A stretch of DNA of 24,547 bases from Ignavibacteriaceae bacterium (GTDB taxonomy: Bacteria; Bacteroidota; Ignavibacteria; Ignavibacteriales; Ignavibacteriaceae): assembly GCA_031292465.1 (NCBI GenBank), contig JARLHB010000436.1, forward strand, positions 1-24,547, read 5' to 3'. Below, in pieces: positions 6,985-15,500 of the stretch. How positions within the stretch are numbered: position 1 is the first letter of the stretch; each line of letters starts with the position of its first letter. The notes under the pieces were generated by a model. The model saw only the letters and a list, made by a program, of their open reading frames with translations, was not told the DNA's origin and ran no database searches. The position numbers were made by a program, and so were the translations under genes.

Positions 6985-8073
6985 TTGAGTGATGAATCAT
7001 ACATACAACTGGCATTAGAAATTGCTAAAAAAGGAATGGGGCATGTAAGTCCCAATCCTTTAGTTGGATGTGTGATAGTTAAAAACGGCAGGATAGTTGG
7101 TGCTGGTTACCATGAAAAATATGGTTACAGCCATGCTGAAGTTAATGCCATAAATTCTGCTAATGAAAATATAGAAGGCTCCACCCTGTATGTTAATCTT
7201 GAGCCGTGCAGCCATACCGGTAAAACTCCTCCCTGTACAGATAAAATTATTGAAAGTAAGATAAAACGGGTTGTAATAGGCACATTGGACATGAATCCGC
7301 TTGTAAGTGGAAGCGGTATTAAAAAATTAAAAAAAGCCGGTATTGATGTAAAAGTTGGTGTGCTTGAAAAGGAATGTATAAACCTTAATAAATTCTTTTT
7401 TAAATATATTCTGAAAAAGATACCTTACGTAACATTAAAATTTGCACAAACATTAGATGCTCATATTGCAGATCATAATGGGGGCTCAAAATGGATTACG
7501 TCAGTTGATTCACGCAGGTATGTGCACAGCCTCCGCTCTAAATATGATGCGGTTTTAATAGGTGCCGGAACTGCTATAAAGGATAATCCTTCTTTAACTG
7601 TCCGGTTGGTGGATGGTAGAAATCCTAAAAGAATTGTAATTGATTCAAAATTACGCCTTGGCCTGCACTTGAATTTATTTAAGAAGAATGCAGATAAAGG
7701 CTTGATTATCTTAACTTCTGAGAAGAGCCGCCAAAAGCAAAAGAAATTGAAAAGCCTTGCTGATTTAGGAATTAAGGTGGTTTATGTTAAAGAAGAAGCG
7801 GCAGGGCGGCTGGATTTGAAGCACGCGCTTAAAGAGCTTGGAAAATTAAGTATTGCATCTGTTCTTGTAGAGGGCGGGAGCAAAATATTTACTTCGTTTA
7901 TTAAAGAAAATTTATTTGACGAAATTCTAATGTTTATGTCTCCTAAAATTCTCGGTTGTGGCGTTCCCTCTGTAAGCAATCTTGGAATTAAAAGCCTAAG
8001 ACAGGCGGTAAAGATAAAAGTTGAGAGTGTAAAACTTACCGGTGATGATGTTTTAATTGAACTTATCAAATAA
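6985..8073 (+). CDS. ribD: Bifunctional riboflavin deaminase/reductase RibD
   Basis: RibD carries out the second and third steps of riboflavin synthesis: deamination of the pyrimidine, then NADPH-dependent reduction of the ribosyl side chain. Residues 1-about 145 form the zinc deaminase, with His50-Ala-Glu52 and the PCSHTGKTPPC motif giving Cys75 and Cys84, the full zinc/catalytic set. Residues about 146-362 form the reductase, starting with VTLKFAQTLDA and including the conserved LIGAGTAIKDNPSLTVR region and the late LVEGG motif. Both halves are complete at 362 residues. The start is TTG: the greA stop lies in the same frame 27 bases upstream, no ATG or GTG is available between, and the protein aligns with family N-termini from this point. 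ribE follows in the same direction after 115 bases, with no FMN riboswitch visible in that gap. Confidence 0.95.
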   Translation: MSDESYIQLALEIAKKGMGHVSPNPLVGCVIVKNGRIVGAGYHEKYGYSHAEVNAINSANENIEGSTLYVNLEPCSHTGKTPPCTDKIIESKIKRVVIGTLDMNPLVSGSGIKKLKKAGIDVKVGVLEKECINLNKFFFKYILKKIPYVTLKFAQTLDAHIADHNGGSKWITSVDSRRYVHSLRSKYDAVLIGAGTAIKDNPSLTVRLVDGRNPKRIVIDSKLRLGLHLNLFKKNADKGLIILTSEKSRQKQKKLKSLADLGIKVVYVKEEAAGRLDLKHALKELGKLSIASVLVEGGSKIFTSFIKENLFDEILMFMSPKILGCGVPSVSNLGIKSLRQAVKIKVESVKLTGDDVLIELIK

Positions 8074-8188
8074 TAACCCCGTCCAAATAATTTTCTTCAT
8101 TCTTTAAGCTTTTATAACAGGTATTTTTATATTTTTGTATTGTTAATATTAAGCAATTCAATTTCTAAATAATCCGAAACAGGTAAAA

Positions 8189-8809
8189 ATGTTTACAGGC
8201 CTTATAGAAGAAACCGGGAAACTAATAGAAAAATTAAAAGCCGGGGACGGCTATCAATTAACATTTTCCGGTGCAAAGGTGATGGATGATCTTGAAATAG
8301 GCAGCAGTATAAGTGTAAACGGCACGTGTTTAACTGTTGTAAAAAAAGATTCACAAACCTTTACGGTAGATGCAATTGAAGAAACATTAAAAAAGACTAA
8401 TTTAGGTTCACTAAACAATAACGATAAGGTAAACCTTGAAAGGCCGCTGAAAGCTGACTCCAGGCTGGGCGGGCATTTTGTGCTCGGCCATGTGGATACT
8501 ACAGGTAAAATTGTTGAAATAAAAGAGCTTACAAGCAGCCATTTTATTACAATCTCTTTTCCCGAAGAGTTTAAAGCTTACCTTATTTATGTCGGCTCGG
8601 TTGCAATTGACGGTGTAAGTATGACTGTAGCTGAATTAGGCGATAATACTTTTTCAATCGGTGTTATTCCTCATACATGGGAAGAAACAATATTTTCGGC
8701 AAAGAAACGCGGAGATACGGTTAACCTTGAATTTGATGTACTTGGTAAATATGTGGAAAGAATAATGCAGGGCAAAGCAGTTAATACTGGTATTATCAAT
8801 AACGGCTAA
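8189..8809 (+). CDS. ribE: Riboflavin synthase (alpha chain)
   Basis: Riboflavin synthase converts two molecules of 6,7-dimethyl-8-ribityllumazine to riboflavin plus a pyrimidine that is recycled. The protein shows the two tandem lumazine-binding barrels expected. Repeat 1 starts MFTGLIEETG and has NGTCLTV at 44-50. Repeat 2 starts near GGHFVLGHVD (94-103) and has DGVSMTV at 141-147. The 206-residue length is normal for the trimeric enzyme. The N-terminal MFTG, important for activity in the family, fixes the start at this ATG. It lies downstream of ribD and 18 bases upstream of tilS. ribA/ribB and ribH are not in this window, so the pathway genes are scattered. Confidence 0.96.
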   Translation: MFTGLIEETGKLIEKLKAGDGYQLTFSGAKVMDDLEIGSSISVNGTCLTVVKKDSQTFTVDAIEETLKKTNLGSLNNNDKVNLERPLKADSRLGGHFVLGHVDTTGKIVEIKELTSSHFITISFPEEFKAYLIYVGSVAIDGVSMTVAELGDNTFSIGVIPHTWEETIFSAKKRGDTVNLEFDVLGKYVERIMQGKAVNTGIINNG

Positions 8810-8827
8810 GCTAAAAAATTAAGTTTA

Positions 8828-10192
8828 ATGAAAAAAGAAGAAGAAAAAGCATTAAAATATATTGATGAAAATGGGTTGATTGAAAGGGACGATAAAGTTC
8901 TTGTTGCATTAAGCGGGGGACCGGATTCCGTCTTTTTACTCCATTTTTTATTAAAATTCAGAAAAAAATTCCGCATTGATGTTGGTGCAGTACACATAAA
9001 TCATATGATAAGGGGCAAAGCCGCTAATGAAGATGAGGAATTTTGCCGCAAACTTTCAGTAAATTTACATATTGATTTTTTATCCGTGCGGAAAAATGTA
9101 AGATCATTAGCGAAACAGCATAAAATTTCAATTGAAGAAGCCGGAAGAGTTGTACGGTATCAGGAATTTGAGAAAGCTTTAAAACAGACCGGCTTTAACA
9201 AAATAGCAACTGCGCACAATTGCAGTGATAATGCTGAAACAGTTCTTCTAAATTTGATAAAAGGAACAGGAATAAAAGGAATTTCCGGTATTCCTCCTAA
9301 ACGTGGAAATATCATCCGTCCGATTTTATGCCTGAAAAAAGATGAAATTCTGGATTATCTAAATAATTACGGAATCAAATTCAGGATTGATGAATCTAAT
9401 CTTGAAACAGATTATGAAAGAAACTTCCTTAGAAAGAAGGTAATACCTTTAATAAGGGAACGGCTGAATCCTGATTTTGAAAATGCTCTTTTCCATTCTT
9501 CTGAAATATTTGCAGGATTCTCTGTAATGCTCGATTCTCAGATTAAGGAAAAGATAAAAGGATTTGCTAAAGTTTCAAAGGATGGCTTGAACCTGAATGT
9601 TGGTGCAATAAACAATGCCGATGATGAGATTAAGAATTACCTGATTAAAGCAGCGGTTGAAGGATATTTTAAGATTCAATTAACATTTACGGATGTAAAG
9701 AATATTAAAGCACTCTTTGAAAAAAGAACCGGCAAAAGCATAAATCTTGCTAATAATCTTACGGCAGGCAGGGAAAGGCAATTTGTAATAATATCATCCG
9801 GAGTACAGGATGAAAACTTTGAGCCATTGTCCCTTGCTGAAGGCAGTAAGGTGAAAGTAAATGATAAAACTTTAATAGTGAAGCCTGTCGAGGGTATTCC
9901 GGAAAAATTTTCCGGTAACAGGTTAAAAGAGTACATATCTGCCGATAAATTATCGGGCAATTTTTGCCTGAGAAGATGGAAGGCGGGAGATAAGTTTTCG
10001 CCCCTTGGTTTGAAAGGGACTAAAAAAATATCTGATTTTTTAAATGAACAGAAAATAGCATCATCAAAAAAGAAAGAACAATTAATTCTTACCAATAAGG
10101 GAAGAATTGTGTGGGTATTGGGTCTTAGGTTAGATGAGCGGTTTAAAATTACTAATAATACAAAAAGGATTATTGAGTTATGCCTGAAATAA
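8828..10192 (+). CDS. tilS: tRNA(Ile)-lysidine synthetase
   Basis: TilS attaches lysine to C34 of the CAU-anticodon tRNA-Ile so that it reads AUA codons; it is essential in most bacteria. The PP-loop ATP pyrophosphatase motif SGGPDS is at 29-34. The family segment AHNCSDNAET at 129-138 and the DYERNFLRKKVIP stretch (residues about 198-210) support TilS rather than TtcA. The C-terminal TilS_C-type domain (residues about 382-452) includes RRWKAGDKFSPLGLKG. At 454 residues it has the full two-domain form. The last 13 bases overlap hpt, and ftsH follows, so tilS-hpt-ftsH probably form one transcript with translational coupling. The same gene order is known in Bacillus and relatives. Confidence 0.96.
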   Translation: MKKEEEKALKYIDENGLIERDDKVLVALSGGPDSVFLLHFLLKFRKKFRIDVGAVHINHMIRGKAANEDEEFCRKLSVNLHIDFLSVRKNVRSLAKQHKISIEEAGRVVRYQEFEKALKQTGFNKIATAHNCSDNAETVLLNLIKGTGIKGISGIPPKRGNIIRPILCLKKDEILDYLNNYGIKFRIDESNLETDYERNFLRKKVIPLIRERLNPDFENALFHSSEIFAGFSVMLDSQIKEKIKGFAKVSKDGLNLNVGAINNADDEIKNYLIKAAVEGYFKIQLTFTDVKNIKALFEKRTGKSINLANNLTAGRERQFVIISSGVQDENFEPLSLAEGSKVKVNDKTLIVKPVEGIPEKFSGNRLKEYISADKLSGNFCLRRWKAGDKFSPLGLKGTKKISDFLNEQKIASSKKKEQLILTNKGRIVWVLGLRLDERFKITNNTKRIIELCLK

Positions 10193-10764
10193 AAAATGGG
10201 ATACAGGAATCAATTGCTGCGGGTGAAGATAAAGTTGTAATAGGAACCGATACCTTTATACCGTTAATTACAGAAGAAGAAATACAAAAAAGAACCCGGG
10301 AACTTGGGAAACAGATATCTCTTGATTATGCTTCTAAAACTCCTGTATTTATTGGCGTACTTAATGGAGCTTTTTTATTTCTTTCGGACCTTATAAAGAA
10401 TGTTAGTGTTGATTGCGAAGTTGACTTCTTTAAGCTTTCAAGCTATGGCGATGAGAAAATTTCATCGGGCAGGGTAACAATGCTTAAGGAACTTAATTGC
10501 GATATAACCGGCAGAGATATAATAATAGTTGAAGATATTGTGGATTCGGGCCTTTCAATGAAATTTATTGAGGATTTGATTGAGCCGCACAAACCTGCAA
10601 GCATGAGGATAGCTTCATTGCTGATTAAGCCGGATAGCCTTAAATATAATGTAAAAATTGATTATATTGGCTTTAATGTTCCCAGCAAATTTGTAATCGG
10701 TTATGGTTTAGACTATGCTCAAAAGTACAGAAATTTAAGAAGCATTTACGTTTTAAGTGAGTAG
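10180..10764 (+). CDS. hpt: Hypoxanthine(-guanine) phosphoribosyltransferase
   Basis: Hpt salvages hypoxanthine and guanine with PRPP to give IMP and GMP. The PRPP-binding signature VEDIVDSGLS is at 117-126. The base-binding C-terminal region contains GFNVPSKFVIGYGLDYAQ at 164-181, where the lysine-phenylalanine-valine and aspartate contacts for the purine are conserved. At 194 residues it is about 15 longer than usual at the N-terminus. No downstream ATG is suitable, so the start overlapping tilS is kept; a shorter non-ATG start within the first 20 codons is possible. It lies between tilS and ftsH, as in Bacillus. Confidence 0.94.
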   Translation: MPEIKNGIQESIAAGEDKVVIGTDTFIPLITEEEIQKRTRELGKQISLDYASKTPVFIGVLNGAFLFLSDLIKNVSVDCEVDFFKLSSYGDEKISSGRVTMLKELNCDITGRDIIIVEDIVDSGLSMKFIEDLIEPHKPASMRIASLLIKPDSLKYNVKIDYIGFNVPSKFVIGYGLDYAQKYRNLRSIYVLSE

Positions 10765-10805
10765 AATTAAAAAATTAATTAAATAAAAATAAAAACAATA
10801 TAATT

Positions 10806-12863
10806 ATGGCGGACAATAACGATAATAAACAGGCTCCCAAAAATCCTAAAGGAAGCGGGGGTCCTAACAGACCGGAAGATAATTTTGATTGGTCCAAGAT
10901 TATAAGAATGGTTTTTGGTTGGGGTGCAGTAATAGTTGCGTTTGTTATTATTCTGCAGCTATTCAAAACCAATTCTACTAATTATGTAGAAATACCATAC
11001 CTCCAGTATGAGAAACTTTTAAATGATGATCAGATACTTAAAGCAACAATTACAAAGTCCGATGCTAATGATTATTTTTTCAAAGCAGAATTAAAAGCAC
11101 AGGAAAATGTTACCTCAAATGGTAAAGAGGTTGCTGTTAAATTCATTTCAGCTTATATACCGGAACCGATCCTAAAAGATCAGGAGGCTGTTTGGAAAGG
11201 TAAGAATATCAATTACACCTTTGATAAAGAATCAAATGAGTGGATGAGTATATTGATAAGCTTTTTGCCATGGATAGTAATTTTTGCCGTATGGATAATA
11301 GTAATGAGGCGTATGCAGGGCGGCGGAGGCGGAACACGCGGCATTTTTTCATTCGGTAAAAGTAAAGCAAAACTGATAACTCAGTCTGCTCAAAAAATTA
11401 CTTTCAGGGATGTTGCAGGCGCGGATGAAGCCAAAATGGAACTTCATGAGATAATTGAATTTCTTAAGGAACCCGCTAAATTTCAGAAACTCGGCGGAAA
11501 GATTCCCAGGGGTGTATTGCTTTTAGGACCTCCGGGAACTGGTAAAACTCTTTTAGCGCGCGCAGTTGCAGGCGAATCAGGTGTCCCTTTCTTTTCTATA
11601 AGCGGCGCAGACTTTGTTGAAATGTTTGTGGGTGTTGGTGCCAGCCGGGTAAGGGATTTATTTGAACAGGGTAAAAAGAGCGCACCCTGTATTATCTTTA
11701 TAGATGAAATTGATGCTGTCGGCAGGCACCGCGGTGCAGGTTTAGGCGGCGGACATGATGAAAGAGAACAAACTCTTAACCAGCTCTTGGTTGAGATGGA
11801 TGGATTCGAACAGAATAGCGGTGTTATTATTATTGCTGCTACTAACCGTCCCGATGTTCTTGATCCCGCATTATTAAGGCCGGGGAGGTTTGACAGGCAG
11901 GTGGTTGTAGACCGCCCTGATGTTAAAGGACGCGAGGGTATTCTAAAGGTACATACAAGAATTATTCCGCTGGATCCTACCGTAGATTTGGAAGTACTTG
12001 CAAAAGGTACTCCGGGTTTAGCCGGTGCTGAACTAGCTAACCTTGTTAATGAAGCTGCTCTTCTTGCGGCAAGAAAGAACAAGAAAAAAGTTGAAATGGA
12101 AGACTTTGAAGAAGCTAAAGATAAAGTAATGATGGGAATGGAAAGGAAGAGCCTTATCATTTCTGAAGAAGAAAAGAAGACTACTTCTTACCATGAAATT
12201 GGCCATGTACTTGTAGCCCGTATGCTGCCTGAAGCTGATCCTGTTCATAAGGTGACAATAATTCCGCGCGGCAGGGCCCTTGGCTTAACAAGTTATTTGC
12301 CTCTGGATGAAAAACATGCGTATTCCAAGGACTATCTTGAAGCTGTTATTACTTCTATGATGGGCGGCAGGGCAGCTGAAAAACTTATCTTTAATCAGTA
12401 TAATACGGGAGCCGGAAACGACATTGAAAAGGCTACAAATATTGCACGAAAGATGGTTTGCGAATGGGGAATGAGCGAAAAGCTTGGCCCCTTAAGCTAT
12501 GGCGCTAAAGAAGAGGAAATATTCCTCGGCCGCGAAATTCAAAGGCACAAAGATTATAGCGAAAAAACTGCTGTAGAGATTGATGAAGAAATCAGAGGAA
12601 TTATAAACGCGGCTATGAAAAGAGCTGAGAAAATTCTGGTTGATAACATTGATCTTTTACACAGGCTTTCCAAAGAACTTCTTGAAAGAGAAATTTTGGA
12701 CTCTGAAGAAATTAATAAACTGGTGCGTGGGGAGGAATTACCTCCGATGGTAAAAGAGAGTAATGGCAGCACAGATAACCCTGGCGTCATACCGGATCAT
12801 GTGAAAAAATTAATGGATCAAAGAAAGCCAAAAGAAGTTACTCCAAAAGATGACATTAACTGA
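10806..12863 (+). CDS. ftsH: ATP-dependent zinc metalloprotease FtsH
   Basis: FtsH is a membrane-anchored AAA+ protease that degrades membrane and regulatory proteins. Transmembrane helices lie at about residues 32-53 and 147-167, with a periplasmic domain between them. The AAA module has Walker A GPPGTGKT (241-248), the pore motif MFVGVG (273-278), Walker B IIFIDE (296-301) and the second region of homology NRPDVLDPALLRPGRFDR (347-364). The zinc site is HEIGH at 463-467 with the third ligand Asp539 in GAGNDIEKAT. Most family members read HEAGH; the Ala to Ile change keeps both histidines and the catalytic glutamate. The full length of 685 and an acidic/basic tail are normal. The gene follows hpt after 41 bases with no visible Shine-Dalgarno sequence and overlaps the next gene by 14 bases. 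Confidence 0.97.
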   Translation: MADNNDNKQAPKNPKGSGGPNRPEDNFDWSKIIRMVFGWGAVIVAFVIILQLFKTNSTNYVEIPYLQYEKLLNDDQILKATITKSDANDYFFKAELKAQENVTSNGKEVAVKFISAYIPEPILKDQEAVWKGKNINYTFDKESNEWMSILISFLPWIVIFAVWIIVMRRMQGGGGGTRGIFSFGKSKAKLITQSAQKITFRDVAGADEAKMELHEIIEFLKEPAKFQKLGGKIPRGVLLLGPPGTGKTLLARAVAGESGVPFFSISGADFVEMFVGVGASRVRDLFEQGKKSAPCIIFIDEIDAVGRHRGAGLGGGHDEREQTLNQLLVEMDGFEQNSGVIIIAATNRPDVLDPALLRPGRFDRQVVVDRPDVKGREGILKVHTRIIPLDPTVDLEVLAKGTPGLAGAELANLVNEAALLAARKNKKKVEMEDFEEAKDKVMMGMERKSLIISEEEKKTTSYHEIGHVLVARMLPEADPVHKVTIIPRGRALGLTSYLPLDEKHAYSKDYLEAVITSMMGGRAAEKLIFNQYNTGAGNDIEKATNIARKMVCEWGMSEKLGPLSYGAKEEEIFLGREIQRHKDYSEKTAVEIDEEIRGIINAAMKRAEKILVDNIDLLHRLSKELLEREILDSEEINKLVRGEELPPMVKESNGSTDNPGVIPDHVKKLMDQRKPKEVTPKDDIN

Positions 12864-13518
12864 ACAAGAAACTATTAATTACAAAGATGAATTAGTTAGA
12901 AAGCTGATTCATCTTTGTTCTCTTTCAATTCCTATTATTATTTATTTTATACCTCGCTCGGTGTCTATTACTATTTTAAGCGTTTTAACTGCTGCAGCAA
13001 TAGTACTGGACATGTCAAGGTATATGTATAGCCCTGTAGGAAAGGTGTTTTATTTCCTTTTCGGTTTTATGTTAAGAAAGCATGAAGTTGATGAAAAGAA
13101 AAGAAATCTGAACGGCGCTACGTATGTATTTATTTCTGCATTAATCTGCGTAATCATATTCCCGAAGATTTTATTTGTAACCGGGTTTGCAATCTTAATT
13201 ATTAGCGATTCATCTGCTGCTTTAATCGGCAGAAAATTTGGCAGGCATAAATTTCTTGCTAAAAGCCTTGAAGGTACACTTGCATTTTTTATAAGTGCAG
13301 CTATAGTTGTTTTATTCTCGCCCAAAATTGATCATCTCTTAACAGAGTATGTAATTGGAATAATTGCCGCTGCCGTAGGTGCAATTGTGGAAAATATTTC
13401 CTTCGGCTTTGCCGATGATAATTTAACAATTCCGCTCTCAACAGGGCTTACAATGTGGGGTTTGTATTTGCTTTTATTACCCCATTTGTCGCTTGTTTTG
13501 CCCAATGTCCCTCAATAA
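12850..13518 (+). CDS. CTP-dependent diacylglycerol/polyprenol kinase family (dolichol kinase-like) membrane protein
   Basis: This is a 222-residue integral membrane protein with about six hydrophobic segments. It carries the family pattern of dolichol kinases, DGK1-type diacylglycerol kinases and phosphatidate cytidylyltransferase-like proteins. RKLIH is at 17-21 near the N-terminus. The conserved DSSAALIGRKFGRHKF block (120-135) is followed by KSLEGTLAFF (138-147), and DDNLTIPL lies near the C-terminus. The inferred role is phosphorylation of a lipid alcohol (diacylglycerol or a polyprenol) at the cytoplasmic membrane, possibly with CTP. The exact substrate cannot be told from sequence, and bacterial members are largely uncharacterised. 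Its start lies inside the end of ftsH, so it is probably translationally coupled. It is convergent with the DUF2723 gene, with only 20 bases between the stops. Confidence 0.82.
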   Translation: MTLTEQETINYKDELVRKLIHLCSLSIPIIIYFIPRSVSITILSVLTAAAIVLDMSRYMYSPVGKVFYFLFGFMLRKHEVDEKKRNLNGATYVFISALICVIIFPKILFVTGFAILIISDSSAALIGRKFGRHKFLAKSLEGTLAFFISAAIVVLFSPKIDHLLTEYVIGIIAAAVGAIVENISFGFADDNLTIPLSTGLTMWGLYLLLLPHLSLVLPNVPQ

Positions 13519-13538
13519 AAGAGTTTATTTATACTTCC

Positions 13539-15497
13539 CTATTTCCCCAGTACATCATCAAGTCCCGGCGGTAAAACATAATTAGGAAAATCACTCTTTA
13601 TTTTCTTGATATATATTTTTGCCCTGTCTAATTTATCAAACTGCATTTCATACAATGCTCTCCGGGCAAGCATAGAGCCAACGGTTTGTTCAATAAAATT
13701 TATGTAATCAGTCCTGTGTTTTGGAAAACGAATTATAAAATTGGGGTCCGGTGCAGGGATATAGTTATTTCCCTTAACAACTTTGAAGAGGAACAAATCA
13801 GGTACAAGGGTGCAGCCAGCGGGTAATGCAAACTCGCCTCTTTGCATTTCCCCCTCAAATAACTCCGGGGCAATATAAAAATTGCCTTTATCAATATTAG
13901 TTTCAACCAGGCCGGTCATAATTTTGCGGTAATCAGCCTCAAGAAGGTTGGGGTCGAATTTATCGTTGCTCTCAAAAGGAGCTACCGCAGACAGAAAATT
14001 ATTTACATCAGGTTGTATTCCGTTCAATAACCCGGGATGATTACAGTTTAATTGATGATAGTACCATGAACGCCTGAGCAGCTCTTTATCGGCTACTGTA
14101 ATATCTGGGCGGAAATTTTCTGCATATTGAAAATAATAAGACGGAGATACAAGATAATCCCATTCGTATGTAAAAATTACAGAATTCTTATTGCACGAAT
14201 TCATTATGTTTTTTGTATAATCTTCAAAAGTATATACATCGCTCTGATTTACTTCGGCATAATTGAAATAAATTTGTACCAGCATAAATATTGCTAATAG
14301 GGAAACGGCTGTAGCATAAGGGTACTTTGCATGTTTTAATAATACTAAAATTTGAACTGTCCCGAATACAATGAAGAATGCCAAAGCAACATATGCAAGC
14401 AGAAAATATGAATCGATATCATGTATATCATAATTAATTGCGTATAAAACCGTAAAGAGAAACATGATGCCCGTGAAAATGAAAAACTTCCTTGCTTTGG
14501 AAAAAGAAATAATTAAGCCGACTATGCAGATAAAAGAATTTACAAGAAATTCGGACGGCAGGTTATTTACAAAATATGTTAACTGCTTTTCTGCTGCTGC
14601 TGTAGATGAAAATAACCAGACATGATACTGATCGCCTTTTATTTGACGCATTATTTTAGCAAAGGTATCCGGGTTACCCCAATTTAATATGGGACCTTGA
14701 ACAGCGCGGAGCGGAAGATAAGAATAAAATAAAAGCAGTACCGGTATAAATACTATGAGCATATATCCAATTCTTTGCCAGCTTATTTTGTTGAATTTAT
14801 ATTTATCAAAATACAGGTATGCGGCAGCAGGAATTAAAAATAATGTCGTCATGTGGTTTGAAAAACCCAGTGCCAAAAGAAGTGCAAAGAGCATCCATGG
14901 ATTAAAAAATTTCAGCTCGGCGGGGTTATCTTTATTTATATAAGCCTTCAAAAGGAATAATATTATAAGGTTGAAAAGGAATAATTGGAGTGAATACACT
15001 TCAACCGACGTGCCTTGTGTCCAGAATGTTTTACCGAATCCAAGTACAAGCCCGCCGAAAATTGCGCCTAAATATTTCTTTATGTCCGGAATTTCAAATT
15101 TCCCGGCCTCTGCTTTATTCGCGCCCGCATTGGCCTTTTTGTCCTTTGCTTTTTTCTTTTCCTTTATCAATAATTTCTCAGGTACGAATGCTGTAATATT
15201 ATCAAGTATAAGCTTTGCAGTATAAACAAAAACCATTACAGCAAGGCTGCACCATACAGCAGTAAGCAGATTAAGCTGATATATTTTTCTTAAATGCAAT
15301 GGAAGCAAATAAAATAAATGTCCGAGTAATGTAAACAGCGGGTATCCGGTAGGGTGAGCTATTCCCAGCTTTGCCTGAACGGTTGCAAGCTCGCCGGTAT
15401 CTATTTCAACAATACTTGGCGCAAGTGTAAAAAGATAAACAATAAAAACAAAAAGCCCCGTAAGAAGGGCATAAAATTTCTTTGTAAATTTCAGCAT
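13539..15497 (-). CDS. DUF2723 multi-spanning membrane protein, putative GT-C-type glycosyltransferase
   Basis: The protein has 652 residues with a dozen or so hydrophobic segments. The N-terminal region is typical of DUF2723: after the first helix comes VEIDTGELATVQ (30-41), then GIAHPTGYPLFTLLGHL (45-61). The acidic Asp33 and Glu36 in this first outside loop match the position of catalytic acids in GT-C-fold glycosyltransferases, and the family is often classed with protein O-mannosyltransferase-like enzymes. A Lys/Ala-rich hydrophilic insert lies at about 111-134, and a soluble C-terminal part at about 430-652. The inferred role is sugar transfer from a lipid-linked donor to protein or glycan; the substrate is unknown. 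It begins only 3 bases after the glnE stop, so the two are very likely cotranscribed, with no obvious functional link. Confidence 0.83.
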   Translation of the reverse strand: MLKFTKKFYALLTGLFVFIVYLFTLAPSIVEIDTGELATVQAKLGIAHPTGYPLFTLLGHLFYLLPLHLRKIYQLNLLTAVWCSLAVMVFVYTAKLILDNITAFVPEKLLIKEKKKAKDKKANAGANKAEAGKFEIPDIKKYLGAIFGGLVLGFGKTFWTQGTSVEVYSLQLFLFNLIILFLLKAYINKDNPAELKFFNPWMLFALLLALGFSNHMTTLFLIPAAAYLYFDKYKFNKISWQRIGYMLIVFIPVLLLFYSYLPLRAVQGPILNWGNPDTFAKIMRQIKGDQYHVWLFSSTAAAEKQLTYFVNNLPSEFLVNSFICIVGLIISFSKARKFFIFTGIMFLFTVLYAINYDIHDIDSYFLLAYVALAFFIVFGTVQILVLLKHAKYPYATAVSLLAIFMLVQIYFNYAEVNQSDVYTFEDYTKNIMNSCNKNSVIFTYEWDYLVSPSYYFQYAENFRPDITVADKELLRRSWYYHQLNCNHPGLLNGIQPDVNNFLSAVAPFESNDKFDPNLLEADYRKIMTGLVETNIDKGNFYIAPELFEGEMQRGEFALPAGCTLVPDLFLFKVVKGNNYIPAPDPNFIIRFPKHRTDYINFIEQTVGSMLARRALYEMQFDKLDRAKIYIKKIKSDFPNYVLPPGLDDVLGK

Positions 15498-15500
15498 TAG

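Noticed and set aside
8091..8107. 17-base pyrimidine-rich word (TTTTCTTCATTCTTTAA) repeated at 21991-22007
   Set aside because: Both copies lie in gaps before genes, but the tract is low-complexity in an AT-rich genome and flanking bases do not match, so chance or convergent composition is the simplest explanation.
8074..8188. FMN riboswitch in front of ribE (or ribD)
   Set aside because: The ribD-ribE gap and the 24-base greA-ribD gap lack the conserved FMN-element stems and are too short for the aptamer plus expression platform.
11483..12160. Long minus-strand open frame (225 codons) inside ftsH
   Set aside because: It is antisense to a fully conserved AAA+ and protease domain; serine/leucine-rich translation is typical of a shadow frame.
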